Source: Vitis vinifera | Taxonomy: Eukaryota > Streptophyta > Magnoliopsida > Vitales > Vitaceae | Direction of reading: 5' to 3' | NCBI RefSeq assembly: GCF_030704535.1 | Contig: NC_081818.1 | Coordinates: 25,335,001 to 25,399,000 of the forward strand | DNA length: 64,000 nt | Part shown: in pieces, positions 38,525 through 50,643 of the stretch | How the letters are laid out: every line of letters begins with the position of its first letter | Numbering within the stretch: position 1 is the stretch's first letter | Made by a program: the position numbers and the translations under genes | Notes under the pieces: model-generated | What the model was told of the DNA's origin: nothing | Databases searched by the model: none | Seen by the model: the letters and a program-made list of their open reading frames with translations, nothing else

Positions 38525-39000
38525 AATCAAGAGTAATTCCATGTGTACATCTTGTCAAATGGCTAAAAGTCATATATTTCCTTGTAAAATTAAAGAGTAA
38601 TTCCATGTGTACATCTTGTCAAATAGCTGAAAGTCATATTTCCTTGCATAATCAAGAGTAATTCCACGTGTGCATCATGTCAAATGGCTAAAAGTCATAT
38701 ATTTCCTTGTATAATCAAGAGTAATTCCATGTGTACATCTTGTCAAATAGCTGAAAGTCATATTTCCTTGCATAATCAAGAGTAATTCCACGTGTGCATC
38801 ATGTCAAATGGCTAAAAGTCATATATTTCCTTGAATAATCAAGAGTAATTCCATGTGTACATCTTGTCAAATAGCTGAAAGTCATATATTTCTTTGCATA
38901 ATCAAGAGTAATTCCACGTGTGCATCATGTCAAATGGCTAAAAGTCATATATTTCCTTGTATAATCAAGAGTAATAATTCCATGTGTGCATCTTGTCAAT
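38525..39000. repeat. Eight-copy tandem array of ~62-bp units, alternating two variants
   Basis: The phrase gtaattcca(t/c)gtgt recurs at 38533, 38597, 38658, 38721, 38782, 38844, 38908 and, with a 3-bp insertion, 38971. Spacing is 61-64 bp. Variants alternate: catgtgtacatcttg...aaatagctgaaag versus cacgtgtgcatcatg...aaatggctaaaag. In one plus-strand frame each unit reads like CTSCQMAKSHIFP, which resembles the cysteine motif of copia GAG-pre-integrase domains. The array may therefore come from amplification of a retroelement scrap. Confidence 0.9.
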
Positions 39001-39102
39001 ATATTACCTTTTGTTGCTTGACAATCAAACTCAATAAAACCATTCAGTTTAATACATTCAGACTAAAGGGGTCTTTCTCCTCTAGTTTCTATCAACGATG
39101 CA

Positions 39103-39325
39103 AAATATTTTTTATTGTTCATAGATGATTGTATATGTTTTTGTTGGTTATATCTATGGTGTCCAAAAGTGAAACTTTTTAAAGAATAAGTTGAAAATTA
39201 GCTTGATATTTTTTATTATTCATAGATGATTGTATATGTTTTTGTTGGCTATATCTATGGTGTCCAAAAGTGAAACTTTTTCATTCTCCTTAAGGTTTAA
39301 AGAATTAGTTGAAAATTAGCTTGAT
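39103..39325. repeat. Direct duplication of ~100 bp
   Basis: The segment attgttcatagatgattgta through gaaaattagcttgat occurs twice, starting near 39111 and 39211. The second copy has a ~20-bp insertion (cattctccttaagg). Confidence 0.85.
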
Positions 39326-39538
39326 GCCACAATAAAAGTCATGCAAACAGAGGTTTCTTTTTTTTACATGTTTTTATAATGTTTTGAGCTAATTGAAAAT
39401 GAGGAGAATACTTTGGTAACTTTTGCATTGTCCACAAGTCTACAAATTGTGAAAATTGGTTTTTAGAATTATTTAAAAAAACATTCTAAACATGATCTTA
39501 TATTCCTTCATCATTCTCTTAGTGGACTCCTTTTTATG

Positions 39539-40052
39539 AATGACAATGGGGTGGATTTGGAATGGGTCCCCCATCCCAACCGACCCCATTTTTTAAAAAT
39601 AATTTCCCCATTAAAAGAATTAAATGGGGTGGGGCGAGATAGGTAAGTGAATTTCCCATATCCGTCTTACCTAACCTTATTTATTTATTTGTTTTTAATT
39701 TTTTGAAACTCTTTTTTTAAAATTATTATTTAAAATTTTTAATTATATTAAAATAAATATATTTTATAAATAATTAAAATATTATAATTTTTTATAACTT
39801 ATTTTATTGAAAATTAATTTTTTATCATATATATTAAAAATAGGAAAATAAAAATTAAATTAATTTTTATTATTAATTTTATATATAATTAGGGTGGGAC
39901 AAAGGCAAAATAAGGCAATATCGAAACCCACTTTGAGTTTTAAAAAAAAATCCCAAACTCACCCTTAACTAATTTATTTAAATTTCAAACTCATCCTATT
40001 AGCGGTGAGGTGAGACGGGTACTCGAGAAGACCTGTCCCATTACCATCCCTA
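39539..40052. mobile_element. TIR-bounded nonautonomous element with GGGGTGG-type ends
   Basis: The left end gaatgacaatggggtgg and the right end (reverse complement gggatggtaatgggacagg) are imperfect inverted repeats. Internal blocks cccatcccaaccgacccca and acccgtctcacc recall the widespread plant repeat that has 'ggggatggtaatggg' termini. No coding capacity. Confidence 0.5.
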
Positions 40053-40399
40053 CTCTTTTTGTCCATCACAAAAGTGAGCCACCCTAGAAAGGATCTAACA
40101 TGTTTTTTCCTTTATCTAGGTAAGAATATTTGGATTACTTCATTCCAAACCCAAAAAATCAATAGGATTCATGAAATTAACTTCATAGGGATACTAGATC
40201 TAGGTAGTAAAAGCATTATAATCATAAAACTTAGATCCAAGTACTAAAAAATATTCTCTTGATTTGAATGTTCTTAAATCATTAGTTAATGAGACTGATG
40301 ATGTAGATTTCAATACCTTGCGATCTTCTGCTCGATGACCCTCTCTTAGAACTCATCATATGAAAATGATGAAATTCTCTCTATAGGGATGGAAGCTAT

Positions 40400-40422
40400 G
40401 ACTTTCTCTCTCTCTCTCTCTC
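40400..40422. repeat. (TC)n microsatellite
   Basis: A short run of about ten TC units. Confidence 0.85.
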
Positions 40423-40739
40423 CCTGGAAGACAAAATAATTAAAGTGCTTTACCTTAAACCCTTAGGAGGTTTATATATATAATCTTTCATGTGAGTTTA
40501 AGTGACTTGAATCCATCTTGAGTTTGAATTACTTAATCTAACTTATAGAGTTCCAATTAATTAATTACCCAATTCATAAAAAGCATTCATAAGTTTTGGT
40601 GGAATCTTATATATTTACCAAAATGCTCTTATGTACATATGAATAAAGAACCCAAATATCCTTCAAACAATATGCCATTAAGGAATATGAGATCAAGTGG
40701 ATACCATTGGGGCCCATAGGAAAATACTGGCTCTCTTAA

Positions 40740-42478
40740 AATCTAATTTTAAAGTTGACTTAACATCCCATTATAAAGAGTTAATTGTACTTCAAGATCC
40801 TATTATATTAAATTGAGATATAAAGCTTAGGTTTGTGACCTACAAACAACTGTATTATGAATGGGTGGCCATATTCTAACAAGTTGAATGCTATCAACCT
40901 CCTATTATGTGATCAAGTGACATTCTCTAGCTTCACATGAGTAAATGCCAAATTCTACTTAAGAAATTAATATAACCATAGTTTGCATGATCAGTTGTTC
41001 TTAAGACCATTCAAGGGACACCCTGTCTCAAACCTATTAGATATAATGATGCATTTCTTGAGAATACCTGTTGCCACTTGCCTTAATCAACAATAACATA
41101 ATTTGTAGGGATTATATGACCACTTTAGACTTTTACTTTTTGGTCAAAGCCGTTGAAGACCTCAATGCTAACTTAATATTCTCTTAACATCAAGAGCTTA
41201 TGCAATATAACAACTTTGTGATGTCATAACTCCCTAATAGCCAATGGCATGACTCACTATAGTTTTTGTTTAATATATAATCATACACACTAGTGCATGG
41301 TGGGATAGAGCCCTATAAAGCATGACATTATATAGTAGTTTTAGATTTATTAATAAATTTATTTATTTATGTTTCTTGTTTACTTTACTATCCCATATGT
41401 ATTAATTGGTTATGTGAGTATACATGTCTATATCACTTGCATTGTATATGACCTAGATGCATTAGGAGTTGGATAGAGAATACAAATCATGGGTTCCTTA
41501 CAAGATGATAAGTTGTTTATAGTTGGCTCATAGATTTGGATAATTTAGTAGAAACAATAATGCACTTCTTTTTAATTAGAGAAATGGTTTATCTCAATCG
41601 TAGGGATGAGTTTCCCATTATGAGTGTACTAGTATATAATTACACATTGGAAAAAACTTAGGATGAATTGTGATGTAAGACTATTGATTGTCATGATTTA
41701 CCAAACTACTATAATGCATAGACTTTTAACCTTGAGAGGATATTGACTCTGTGCCAAAATCAATAAGAGATTTTAATTTATGGGTGAAACTCTAATGTGG
41801 TCATATATTCTTATGGATTGGGTCACTATTGATAGAGGTTGGTGACAAATTCTTAATAGAGACATTATGATATCTTATGAGAGTGAGATAATATGCCCTC
41901 TTGCGTGATCCAAAGAACATATAATTTAGAAGATTATGGTCATAATGTTTCCTTAGTGAAAATTTGACATATGCTCATAAAAGTTAGAGTATATTAATTG
42001 ATCACATAATAAGTGAATTTGTAACTCAATGATTGAAGAGGTAATCTTGATAAGTGATAACACTACCTTGTTAGATTATGGATAACAGTTCACGAGGGGT
42101 TTACATGTAGTGGATAGAAGGACACAAATCCAAGGTTTGTCTTGTTGTAATTACATAGGATACTGAAGTACAATTGAGTCTCTTTAATGCAAGTTATTTC
42201 TCTTGTTAGAAGGTAGTACACTATACCCTTAAATGGATTGCCCAAGTTTATGAACTGCCTAGGAGTGACGTCCCTATTTGCAAGTAACTCATGATTTGAA
42301 TTTTTTGCGCAACTCCTCATACACTTAAGTCATGTGCAAAGCAAGTGATGCAAGTTTGAATGCTCAATATAGATGCATAAATAGTATAGTGAATGAAAAA
42401 TCACAATCATAATATAAATAATAATGAAATTCATTTATTATTACATCATATCATGCTTGTAAGGGTTCTATCCTAACA
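40740..42478 (-). repeat. LTR-like dispersed repeat, long copy
   Basis: On the minus strand it starts TGTTAGGATAGAACCC, a typical LTR-like terminus. It is co-linear with 43880-44628 at both ends (for example tgtctcaaacctattagata and cattaat...acacactagtgca). The other terminus is not fixed. It carries no ORF of note. Confidence 0.5.
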
Positions 42479-42489
42479 AAACAAATCTC

Positions 42490-42815
42490 TTAAGTTAGCT
42501 CCACAAGCTTGGTATATCAAGTAAATGGCTATGTCTTTGCTTTAATGGGGTTTTCCCGATTCTGGATCAGATTCTTCTATGTTTGTCTATGTAGGTGACA
42601 TTATTGTTACAAGAACAAATTCAATCTTATTTCAAGAGCTTTTTTGAGGTTACTTTATGAGATCTTAGTAAACCAAATTATTTTTTTAGGAATTGAGGTC
42701 ACAAGATTATAATTGACACTTTACTTGAGTCGAGCCAAGTATGTTCAAAATTTATTAGAAAAGGTTGATATGTTTTTTGCCAAGCCTATGTGTACACCCA
42801 TGTTATAAGGAAACC
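42490..42815 (+). mobile_element. Copia reverse-transcriptase remnant 1
   Basis: A broken plus-strand translation contains APQAWYIK, then FLGIEVTRL and LSRAKYVQNLLEKVDMFFAK, the segment of copia RT following the YVDD box. Many stops are present. It is co-linear with the remnant at 46735-47110. Confidence 0.65.
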
Positions 42816-43299
42816 TAGACTACTCCATTCCTTGGCCTTGGATCTCGTAGGGTGTATGCAATTATTCCTAGGGTTTTCTAAATCTAACGACAAGAGAAAA
42901 ATATGGTTAAAAGAAAAAAAAAACTATAATGACTATAGATCTAGAGATTTTGAGTAACATAATTGTGATATGGATATTCCTAGATTGAATTCAATATGAT
43001 GAAGTAAACTATAAGCAACATAGATTTTGTATACCCAAGGATCTTCTATTTAATCTCTCTTTTTACGAATTATGGCACAAGAAAAGGGTAGACTTATCTA
43101 GAGAGAGACTAAGGTTTTCCTTTTTAGTGTCTGAAAGATAACAATGCAAAAGTGAAACCTTAAACCTTTAAGAGGGTTTGTATAGGTTTTCTGGTAGGCT
43201 TAAGTGTATGATTTGAGTAGAATTTCTTCCATTTTACTTTTTACTTTAAAATCTGCTTTTTTTTATTAATTCATTTTTTTTTACATTATGGTACTTTTA

Positions 43300-43860
43300 A
43301 GTGAACTAATCCTAAAAATTAAACAATATTTGATTTTTCAAAGGTTTGAGTGAAAGAAAATAGAGAAGAAAAAATTTAAAGAAATTAAGAAAAAGAATAT
43401 GAAGAAAATTTATAAAATTTTTCATATTTGATTGTTTGTATATGAAAAAGTTGAGGAAAAGAAAATTAAATTGTTGAAGAATATACCTTTTTCAATTTTT
43501 CTTCAACTTTATTTGAGGAAAATAGGGAGAAAAATCTTTTAGTATTTCTCTTTTATTTCCTTAACATTTTTTCTCCTATTTTTTTAATGGCATTTAAATA
43601 TAAGAAAATAATTTTATTTAACAAATTTTTCCTTTCCTAGGTACTTGTCAAAAACCAAATACATATATATTTGAAATTACTATATTGGTGAAGACAATTA
43701 AAGTTTTGAAATTAGATTAAAGACATCGTTTTAATTTAATAGTGTAAATTAAAATTTTAAGATTAGATTAAAGTTATTGTTTAAAGTTGAAAATGTATAT
43801 AGAGTTAATTATTTTGCAAGTGAATAGACATAATTATATTATTTGGTTTTATATATAGTG
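43300..43860. repeat. Dispersed repeat, copy 1 (partner at 48.0 kb)
   Basis: Co-linear with 48005-48490. Shared blocks include agaaaatagagaagaaaaaa, ataagaaaataattttat, aaatacatatatatttgaaa and ttaaagttttgaaattag. This suggests two insertions of one AT-rich element or an old segmental duplication. No genes. Confidence 0.65.
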
Positions 43861-43879
43861 TCCCTAATCTAATGAAGTG

Positions 43880-44628
43880 AATCCTATCAATATCTTAAAA
43901 TTACCTCTACTATCCTCAAGTTTCATATCTTTTTATTATACAATCAACTAATACACTCTTACTCATTAAGAGCATGTGTCAAATTCCACTAAGGGAATTA
44001 ATGTGACCACATATTTCATGATAAAAAATCTTTAGGATCACCCAATGGGATACATTGTCTCAAACCTATAAGATATTATGATACCTATCTCAAGAATACC
44101 TATTGTCATATGCCTTAATCAATAGTAAACTCAATCCATAAAGAATATATAACCACCTCAATGTCTCATTTGTAGGTCAAAGTTATTGAAAACTTTAATA
44201 TTAATTCAATATTCTTTCAAAGTTGAGAGTTCATGCAATATAATAACTTAGTGAAGTTATGACTACTCGTTAACCAATGCCATCATTCATTGTAGGTCTT
44301 GTCCAATGTATAACTATACACATTAGTGCATTTGTCATAGGAAATCCATCCCGATGACCAAGACATGTCATTCCTCTAATTAAAAGGTAATGCATAATAA
44401 CATTAGATAGATTGCCTAAGTCCATAAATTAGTTGTAACAAGCCATCAACTTGTGCGAAACTCATGAAATGGATATTTTGTGCAACTCCTATTGTATTCA
44501 AGTCGTGTACAATGCATAAATAGGATAGTAAAAAAGAAAACTGGAATCATTGTGTATAAATAATGATAAAATCCATTTATTGTTACATCATGTTATACTT
44601 TTAAAGACTTTATCCTAACAATGTTATT
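43880..44628 (-). repeat. LTR-like dispersed repeat, internally deleted copy
   Basis: Ends in tttatcctaaca (minus-strand start TGTTAGGATAAAG) like the long copy at 40740-42478. It lacks about 1 kb corresponding to roughly 41320-42210 of that copy. It is clearly diverged in sequence. Confidence 0.5.
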
Positions 44629-44822
44629 TTTAATGAAAATGGTTTTCCATTTTATAAAACCAAACATTGCATTGTAGTTTTTTCTAGTGATGAAATCATT
44701 ATTATCTTATTGATTCTCATAGCATGACTAGTAGCCAAAGACTTCAATCAAGTTGAGGGGACTGACTATTTTAAGACTTTTATCCCAATAGTTAAGTCGA
44801 CTACTATTTGAATTGTGTTAAC

Positions 44823-46482
44823 TGTCAGCTCCTTAGACCCTTGACTTAACCATGGAGAAATAGGCCTCATGGGTAGGCCTTGCACCCATGAAAGCCTAGG
44901 ATGAAAGCAGGGAAATCCTGGAGGTTTGGTGGTTCAAACTCTAGGAGCTAAGTGAGGAGGCCGCGGGTAAGCCAGACACGCACCGCGCGCGCACCATGGG
45001 CGAGCCAGACGCGCACCGTGAGCGGGCCAAATGCGCACCATGGGCGAGCCAGACGCTCAACGCGCGCGCACCACGGGAGAGCCAGATGCGCATTGCAAGC
45101 GAGCCAGACGCGCATTGCGCACGCACCACGGGCGAGCCAAATACGCACCGCGTGCGCACTGTGGGCGAACCAGACATGCACCGCGTGAGCACCAGATGGG
45201 CATCGCGCGTGCACCTGACTTAGGTAGTGCAGATGAAGGCTGAGGGACTTGGAATTTTAATTTATAATTAAAATTATTATTCCATTATGTTTCTTCAAAC
45301 ATATTGATGTCTCCTCAAGAAACAATGAAAACGGCTCGTATTGCTCTTTAAGGGGGGGAGGGGGTAGGTGACTTAAAGGAGGGAGCCACTAAGAGAAGCC
45401 TTGACCGCACCAAAGGGGTACCATGGCACAGCCTTGGGCGTGCCTAAAACACACGACGCGACTCGAGCACGCACACATGGGCTCCACGACATGTGTGGTG
45501 TGCACCCCGTGGCCGCAACGGCATGGGGCATGGTGTGGCCTACCCCATCCCCGCGCAGGCACGAGGTCGCTTAAGCCTTGTGCGGTGAGCCAGCTGATGA
45601 AACCATGAGCGCAATGCCATGGTCTGATGGCTCCAAATGATAGCTGACTCGCACCAAGATGCCTACGCACAACACAGGGGCGCAATGCCCTGTGCACCAA
45701 GAGAGATCAGCCATGGGCGTAATGCCATGGCTCGTTGTTGGGAAGCAAGCAACAAGCCCAAGCCATGGACACCTAGACATGGCATGGGCTCACACATTAG
45801 TGTGGGGAAGGCATACTGATGCACCAAATGCTTGGTCAAATGGTTGGTGCACGTTGTCTAGCTCAAAGGGCCTTGATCAAAGACATGCTGATGAACACCC
45901 GGTCACAAGAGGCACCTTACGGGGGAGGGGTCGACTTGTTAGGAAGACTCACTAGCAGCTTGGCGAGCAAGACCTAAGGAGATGGCAATGCAGCTAGCTT
46001 AGTGACCAAGTCAAGCCGTCATTTGACCTGCAGTTGGCTGAGGGATGATGGATGGTGCAAGTGGGTGGCATGTGCAGGCCACTATCTGGGTGGTGGGTGG
46101 TTATGCAAGGTAGTTGAGGGCGGTTCTGGCCAGTTGTATAACCACCTAGTTGGCTCTAGGAAATTCAAATTTGTAACTGCAGTTTGAGTCTTTTAAAAGG
46201 GCTCCTGCAGCCTTGAAATAGAGAGAGAGAGTTTGGGGAAAAGGTTCCTTCTCGTATGCTTGGGTGAGAGCACTGTACTCTGGTTCAGGAAACAATTTTG
46301 TCTTGTAAGAGTGATTAATACAAGTTGGGAAAGGATTCTCGTAACCTCATGTGTCATTGTTGCTTTGTTCTTTCTGTGTTTTACTTTGTTTTTCTAGACG
46401 CTGGGAAGGAAGGTTGGCTAAGGAAGGGTCCTTAGCACCGCGCACTTGTGAAAAATTCAGTGAGATTTTCAGGGGTGTGATA
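44823..46482. mobile_element. GC-rich solo LTR, 1660 bp
   Basis: Flanked by the 5-bp duplication TTAAC (44818-44822 and 46483-46487). It starts TGTCAGCTCC and ends GGGTGTGATA, close to TGTCA...TGACA inverted ends. The host copia reading frame resumes beyond it. GC content is visibly far above the surroundings. No retroelement protein motifs occur inside, and several overlapping ORFs on both strands are composition artefacts. Promoter-like and polyadenylation-like sequence near 46190-46480 fits an LTR. Confidence 0.75.
44955..45215. repeat. GC-rich minisatellite inside the solo LTR
   Basis: About seven to eight imperfect units of roughly 30-35 bp built on gcgagccagacgcgcacc and gcgcaccatggg. 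All reading frames stay open on both strands because of the repeat composition. Confidence 0.85.
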
Positions 46483-48004
46483 TTAACCATAGTGATCTCT
46501 TAAATTCTAAGGCAGTGAACTTAATGGAGTTAGTTATAGCGATCCTGCTATTGTGAAAAAATATGCTAGATATGCTCAATTAGGTGAAAATTTTGAATTA
46601 GATCATGCAATATCACAACTTTAGTGGTTAGATGTCCATAATGCATTTTTTTAATAGTGATTTAAAGGAAATAGTTTTCATGATTCAACCCTAAGGGTTT
46701 ATTGATGCATTCTATCCTACAAAAGTTGCACAATAAACAAAACTCTTTATGGTCTTAAGCTAGCTCCACCAACTTCATATATCAAATAATTGGTCATATC
46801 TTTGCCTCATTGGTGTTTTCATGGTTCCAAATTAGATTATTCCATGTTTGTTTACAAAAAACATAGTGATATCATCATTCTTCTTCTCAATGTAGATGAT
46901 ATTCTTATTATAATAAATAATTCAATTTTAATTCAAAACCTTATTTCTTTTATCAATGATGGCTTTGCTCTACAAGATCTTTGTAAACTAAATTATTATT
47001 TTAGGAATTGAGGCCATAAGATCAAGATTACACTTTCCTTGAGTCAAGCCAATACATTTTTGATTTATTAGAAAAGGTTGATATACTTTAAGTCGGCCTA
47101 TGCCTATACCTATGTCATCTAGTTCACCAATTTCCCTATATGAGGGCAGTCCCTTGTCATGTGTCACACATTATGGAAGTCTTGTTGGTGCCCTAGAATA
47201 TTGCACTTTGACAATACATGATATTAATTACTTCATCAATAATATATACTAGTTCTTACATAACCTTATTAATTGTCACTAGCAAGGCTTAAAGCTTATA
47301 CATTGATACTTGAAAGGGGCAATCAACATGCTTTCACCACAAGCTCATCCTCAACTAGCCTACTTGTTTATACTAGCTTGGTCGGTGCCGTTGATGATAA
47401 ACTCAACACTAATGGCTATTGTGTTTATCTTTGTTCTTATCTTATGGTCCTTTAACAATTACAAGGTTGTCTCTTGGTCTTCAACTAAAGTTAAGTACAA
47501 AGGTTTGGCAAATTCATGAGTAGTTTTAGTGGATTTTAATATATTTTGCAAGGATTATCTTTGCCTTCGACTCTACCACCATCACTCCTATGTGATAATA
47601 TCAATGTAATCTATCTTTTGATCAATCCTATTCTACATTTAAGGACTAAACATGTGGAGGTCGTCTATATCTCATTTTCTTTACATGAGACCCTAAACTC
47701 ATTGTCCTTTGGAGATAATGAGCTTGAATGGGGATGTTAGGAAACAAAGCAATGTTTATATTTTTATTTTAGTTAGATTGTTTGTTAGTCATAATTAGTT
47801 AGAAGTTAACTTATGTATAATTATCTTTTATAGTGGGGTGATTGTGACTAATCTCTATCATCCAAAAACCTTTATATGTAAGTACTATAAATACTCTTAG
47901 TAATGGCATGTGAGTTGCATTCATTCTATTATATTTTTCACTTCAAACTCTATTATGCTTCCTTTCATTCACTCATTTTTTGTACACTATCATTTCTAAG
48001 TGGA

Positions 48005-48490
48005 TTAGTCTAAAAACTTAACTTATGATTGATTTTTGAAAAAATTGAGAGAAGAAAATAGAGAAGAAAAAAAAATTATACAATTTCTTTTATTTAATTG
48101 TTTATAGAAAAATTGAAGGAAAGAAAAGTAAAGTATTGAAGAACATACTTTTGTCAAAATTTTCTCACATTTATTTAAGGAAAATAGTGAAAAAAATATT
48201 TTAATATTTCATTTTCTCTTTCCTTAGTATTTTTTTCTTTCATTTTTCTTGATGATATCTTGATATAAGAAAATAATTTTATCAAAACTAAATACATATA
48301 TATTTGAAATTAATATATTGGTGAAAGTAATTAAAGTTTTGAAATTAGTTTAACGACAGATTTAAAATGACAATGTATATTAAATTTTGAAATTAGATTA
48401 AAGCTGTCATTTTAAGTTGACAATGAATATAAAGCTAATTAATTATTGCCCGAAGGAATAGGCATAATTACATTATTTTGGCTATATATA
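48005..48490. repeat. Dispersed repeat, copy 2 (partner at 43.3 kb)
   Basis: Same ordered blocks as 43300-43860, ending with gaataggcataattacatta. It starts soon after the decayed copia LTR at 47735. Confidence 0.65.
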
Positions 48491-48494
48491 TATG

Positions 48495-50480
48495 CAGTCA
48501 TTAGTCATTAGTCATTAGTGGCATGTTTTAGGAAAGGAAAAGGTTCATGAATACTCCCCTTCTCTTAAGATTTCTTCGAGCAAATGATGGCACAGAACTT
48601 TTAGTCCTTGCTCTTTTGGAATTTAATTCAACTACGTTTAGAAAATGACCACCTTTCAAATTAAACCTCCGTCAATATCTCGTATGAATGATTCGCCTTT
48701 CAACATTTTCTTCTTCGGTAGGGAAGAAAAAGACACCCACAAAGGCACTAACAACAAGTTACAGGCCAAAGCTCCTGGATTCGATGCCAGCTACTAGGGG
48801 TCCAGTTGGCCTCAATATTTGGGTGGGAAGTGTACAATGCCACTGATTTCTAGACAAAATTAAACACCATGGGAACGGTGTGCTTGTTAGGTTTTTAAAC
48901 AATGCAAACTGTTCTCGTGTTTTTAAAAATAAAAAATATAGTGTTTAATTTGAAAGAATTGTTTTTAATAATTTTTATTTATTTTTTAAAGGTTATTTTA
49001 AAGAATAATTACAAAATATAAAAAATTAATTTTAAAAATATTCAAAATAAATAAAACGCATATCAAATTTTAAAGCAGATTTTTGTTCTATAAAAATATC
49101 AGAGAACAGTTACATGTTATCACCAGGACTAAAGTTTCTGGATTCCTCCCCCCTCTAAGTATCCTTTTATATATAAAATGGCATGTGCTAAAACTCTTGC
49201 AGCCATCATTTAAGACCGTTGACATGTTGCAGCTGATCAGGAAGTGCTTTGGAGGAGAAAGAACAACCATGGAGATCAGTATCTGTGACTGTGACGCCAT
49301 TAGCATTCTAAATTTGAGAAAGGATCGAAAAAACTTTGAAGTGAGCAGTTTCGAAGATTGGATATGAAAAAAAAAAGAGAAAAAAAAGTGGGTGTACGCA
49401 TAGGACAGTCCTTTTCCCCATAATTCCGGCGAATATTAAACATGAAAATGGGGGAGAAAGACCATGGAGGACAGACGTCTTGTGGGGCTGAGTGGTTTGA
49501 CAATTCGAATGAGGTTTGAATAATCGACACACACTCTTACCTTTCAAAATGGAGCAACAGGCTGCGCGGACCTAATCAGACACCCAGCTTACTAGTCATC
49601 CTTCAAACTCAAACCCACCACTTGTCCTTTATGACCCCACCTAAGAAACTTCAAAATCAATGTGCTGCTCTCCTTCCCCCTCACCTTCCTTTTTTTGCTT
49701 TCTTTATTTCTTTATTCTTGTACAATTATTATTTTATTTATTTTAAATATAACATAATGCTAGAAGCAGCCTAGCACAAACCCACCAAATCCCTTGGTTT
49801 GGAATGACCTTTCTCTTTAACCTGCTTAACGAAAGATAAGCAGCCGGCTCATCTGATCTATGGATACAGTAATGACCTCATATATAGATATTATATCTGA
49901 AAGGGGAAATTTTCCTTCTGTTTGTAGCATTTTTTTTTCGAATGAAAATGTAGGGGAGGGAGTGATGGAAAATGAAGTTGGTAACGTGTGTGAAGTAGGG
50001 CAGGCTCGATGCCCCGTGTCTACTCCATGGAAGTCAATTGGGAAAGTGAGATCTGGAATGTTTGGCCGAGGGCCTAAGTATCCACTGTGCCCATGTAAGA
50101 CGGCTACATACGCGTATATATAAAATTCCTTACTTCAAGAAAAAAATAATTAGTTAATTTCTTCTTTATGATACATTTGATCACAGGAGAATAATTCGGA
50201 GGGTTTAATAAGAAAGATCTAGTAGAGCTTAATTTTCAATTTACCGTTTGGTCATTATGGCTGATTACATGAAACATCACCAGCAATATTTGTATAATAA
50301 TTAATAAAGCGATGATCATGCCAAGATTAAGCAGTAAGTGCACCAATATTAATTTTTTAATATGGAAAAACCATATTCACAATCTTAATGATGAAGCCGC
50401 CACAAATTTCTACCTTTCTTTCTCTAAGCACATCCAGTAATGAAGCTATTTTTCTACCTCAAAGACACTATACGTGCCGT
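48495..50480. other. Region upstream of the WRKY gene; no gene recognised
   Basis: Includes an AT-rich stretch (48900-49080) and moderately GC-rich patches with short ORFs (49083-49550, 49860-50123) lacking domains or splice structure. Probably holds the WRKY promoter. Confidence 0.5.
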
Positions 50481-50498
50481 TCACGACACCTTCCACGC

Positions 50499-50505
50499 TA
50501 TATAT
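50499..50505 (+). promoter_or_regulatory. TATA-like box of the WRKY gene
   Basis: TATATAT in the context ccacgctatatatctctc, about 140 bases before the ATG, followed by a pyrimidine-rich leader. Confidence 0.5.
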
Positions 50506-50643
50506 CTCTCTTCCGTGGTTTTTCTATCTCTTTCCATTAAGCTGGATTTTCCATTGAGCCGCCTCAACCCTTTGTAGTACAACTTTCTCTACCTTTATTG
50601 GAGACCATCTTCCCGGCATAAACATTAATTTGGTTGGTTTCTG

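Larger units (their letters stand above)
44640..47960 (+). mobile_element. Degenerate copia element interrupted by a solo LTR
   Basis: The left part (44640-44822) translates to LVAKDFNQVEGTDYFKTF, the start of copia RT. After the inserted LTR, the sequence resumes with WLDVHNAFFNSDLKE (near 46630), a decayed FVYKKHSDIIIL...VDDILIII box (46850-46915), LCKLNYYF, and then RNase H pieces (VVSWSSTKVKYKG, near 47470). A probable 3' LTR begins TGTTAGGAAACAAAG at 47735, right after the purine-rich gcttgaatgggga. Numerous stops and frameshifts are present. Confidence 0.75.

Noticed and set aside
38525..39000. Possible CRISPR-like array
   Set aside because: The units are contiguous tandem copies with no unique spacers, in a plant nuclear context.
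44941..45955. Many overlapping ORFs on both strands
   Set aside because: They fall in the GC-rich solo LTR and its minisatellite, where stop codons are rare. No domain is present and all frames are open at once.
49083..50123. Possible small genes upstream of WRKY
   Set aside because: Open frames on both strands overlap, lack domains, and have no consistent exon structure.
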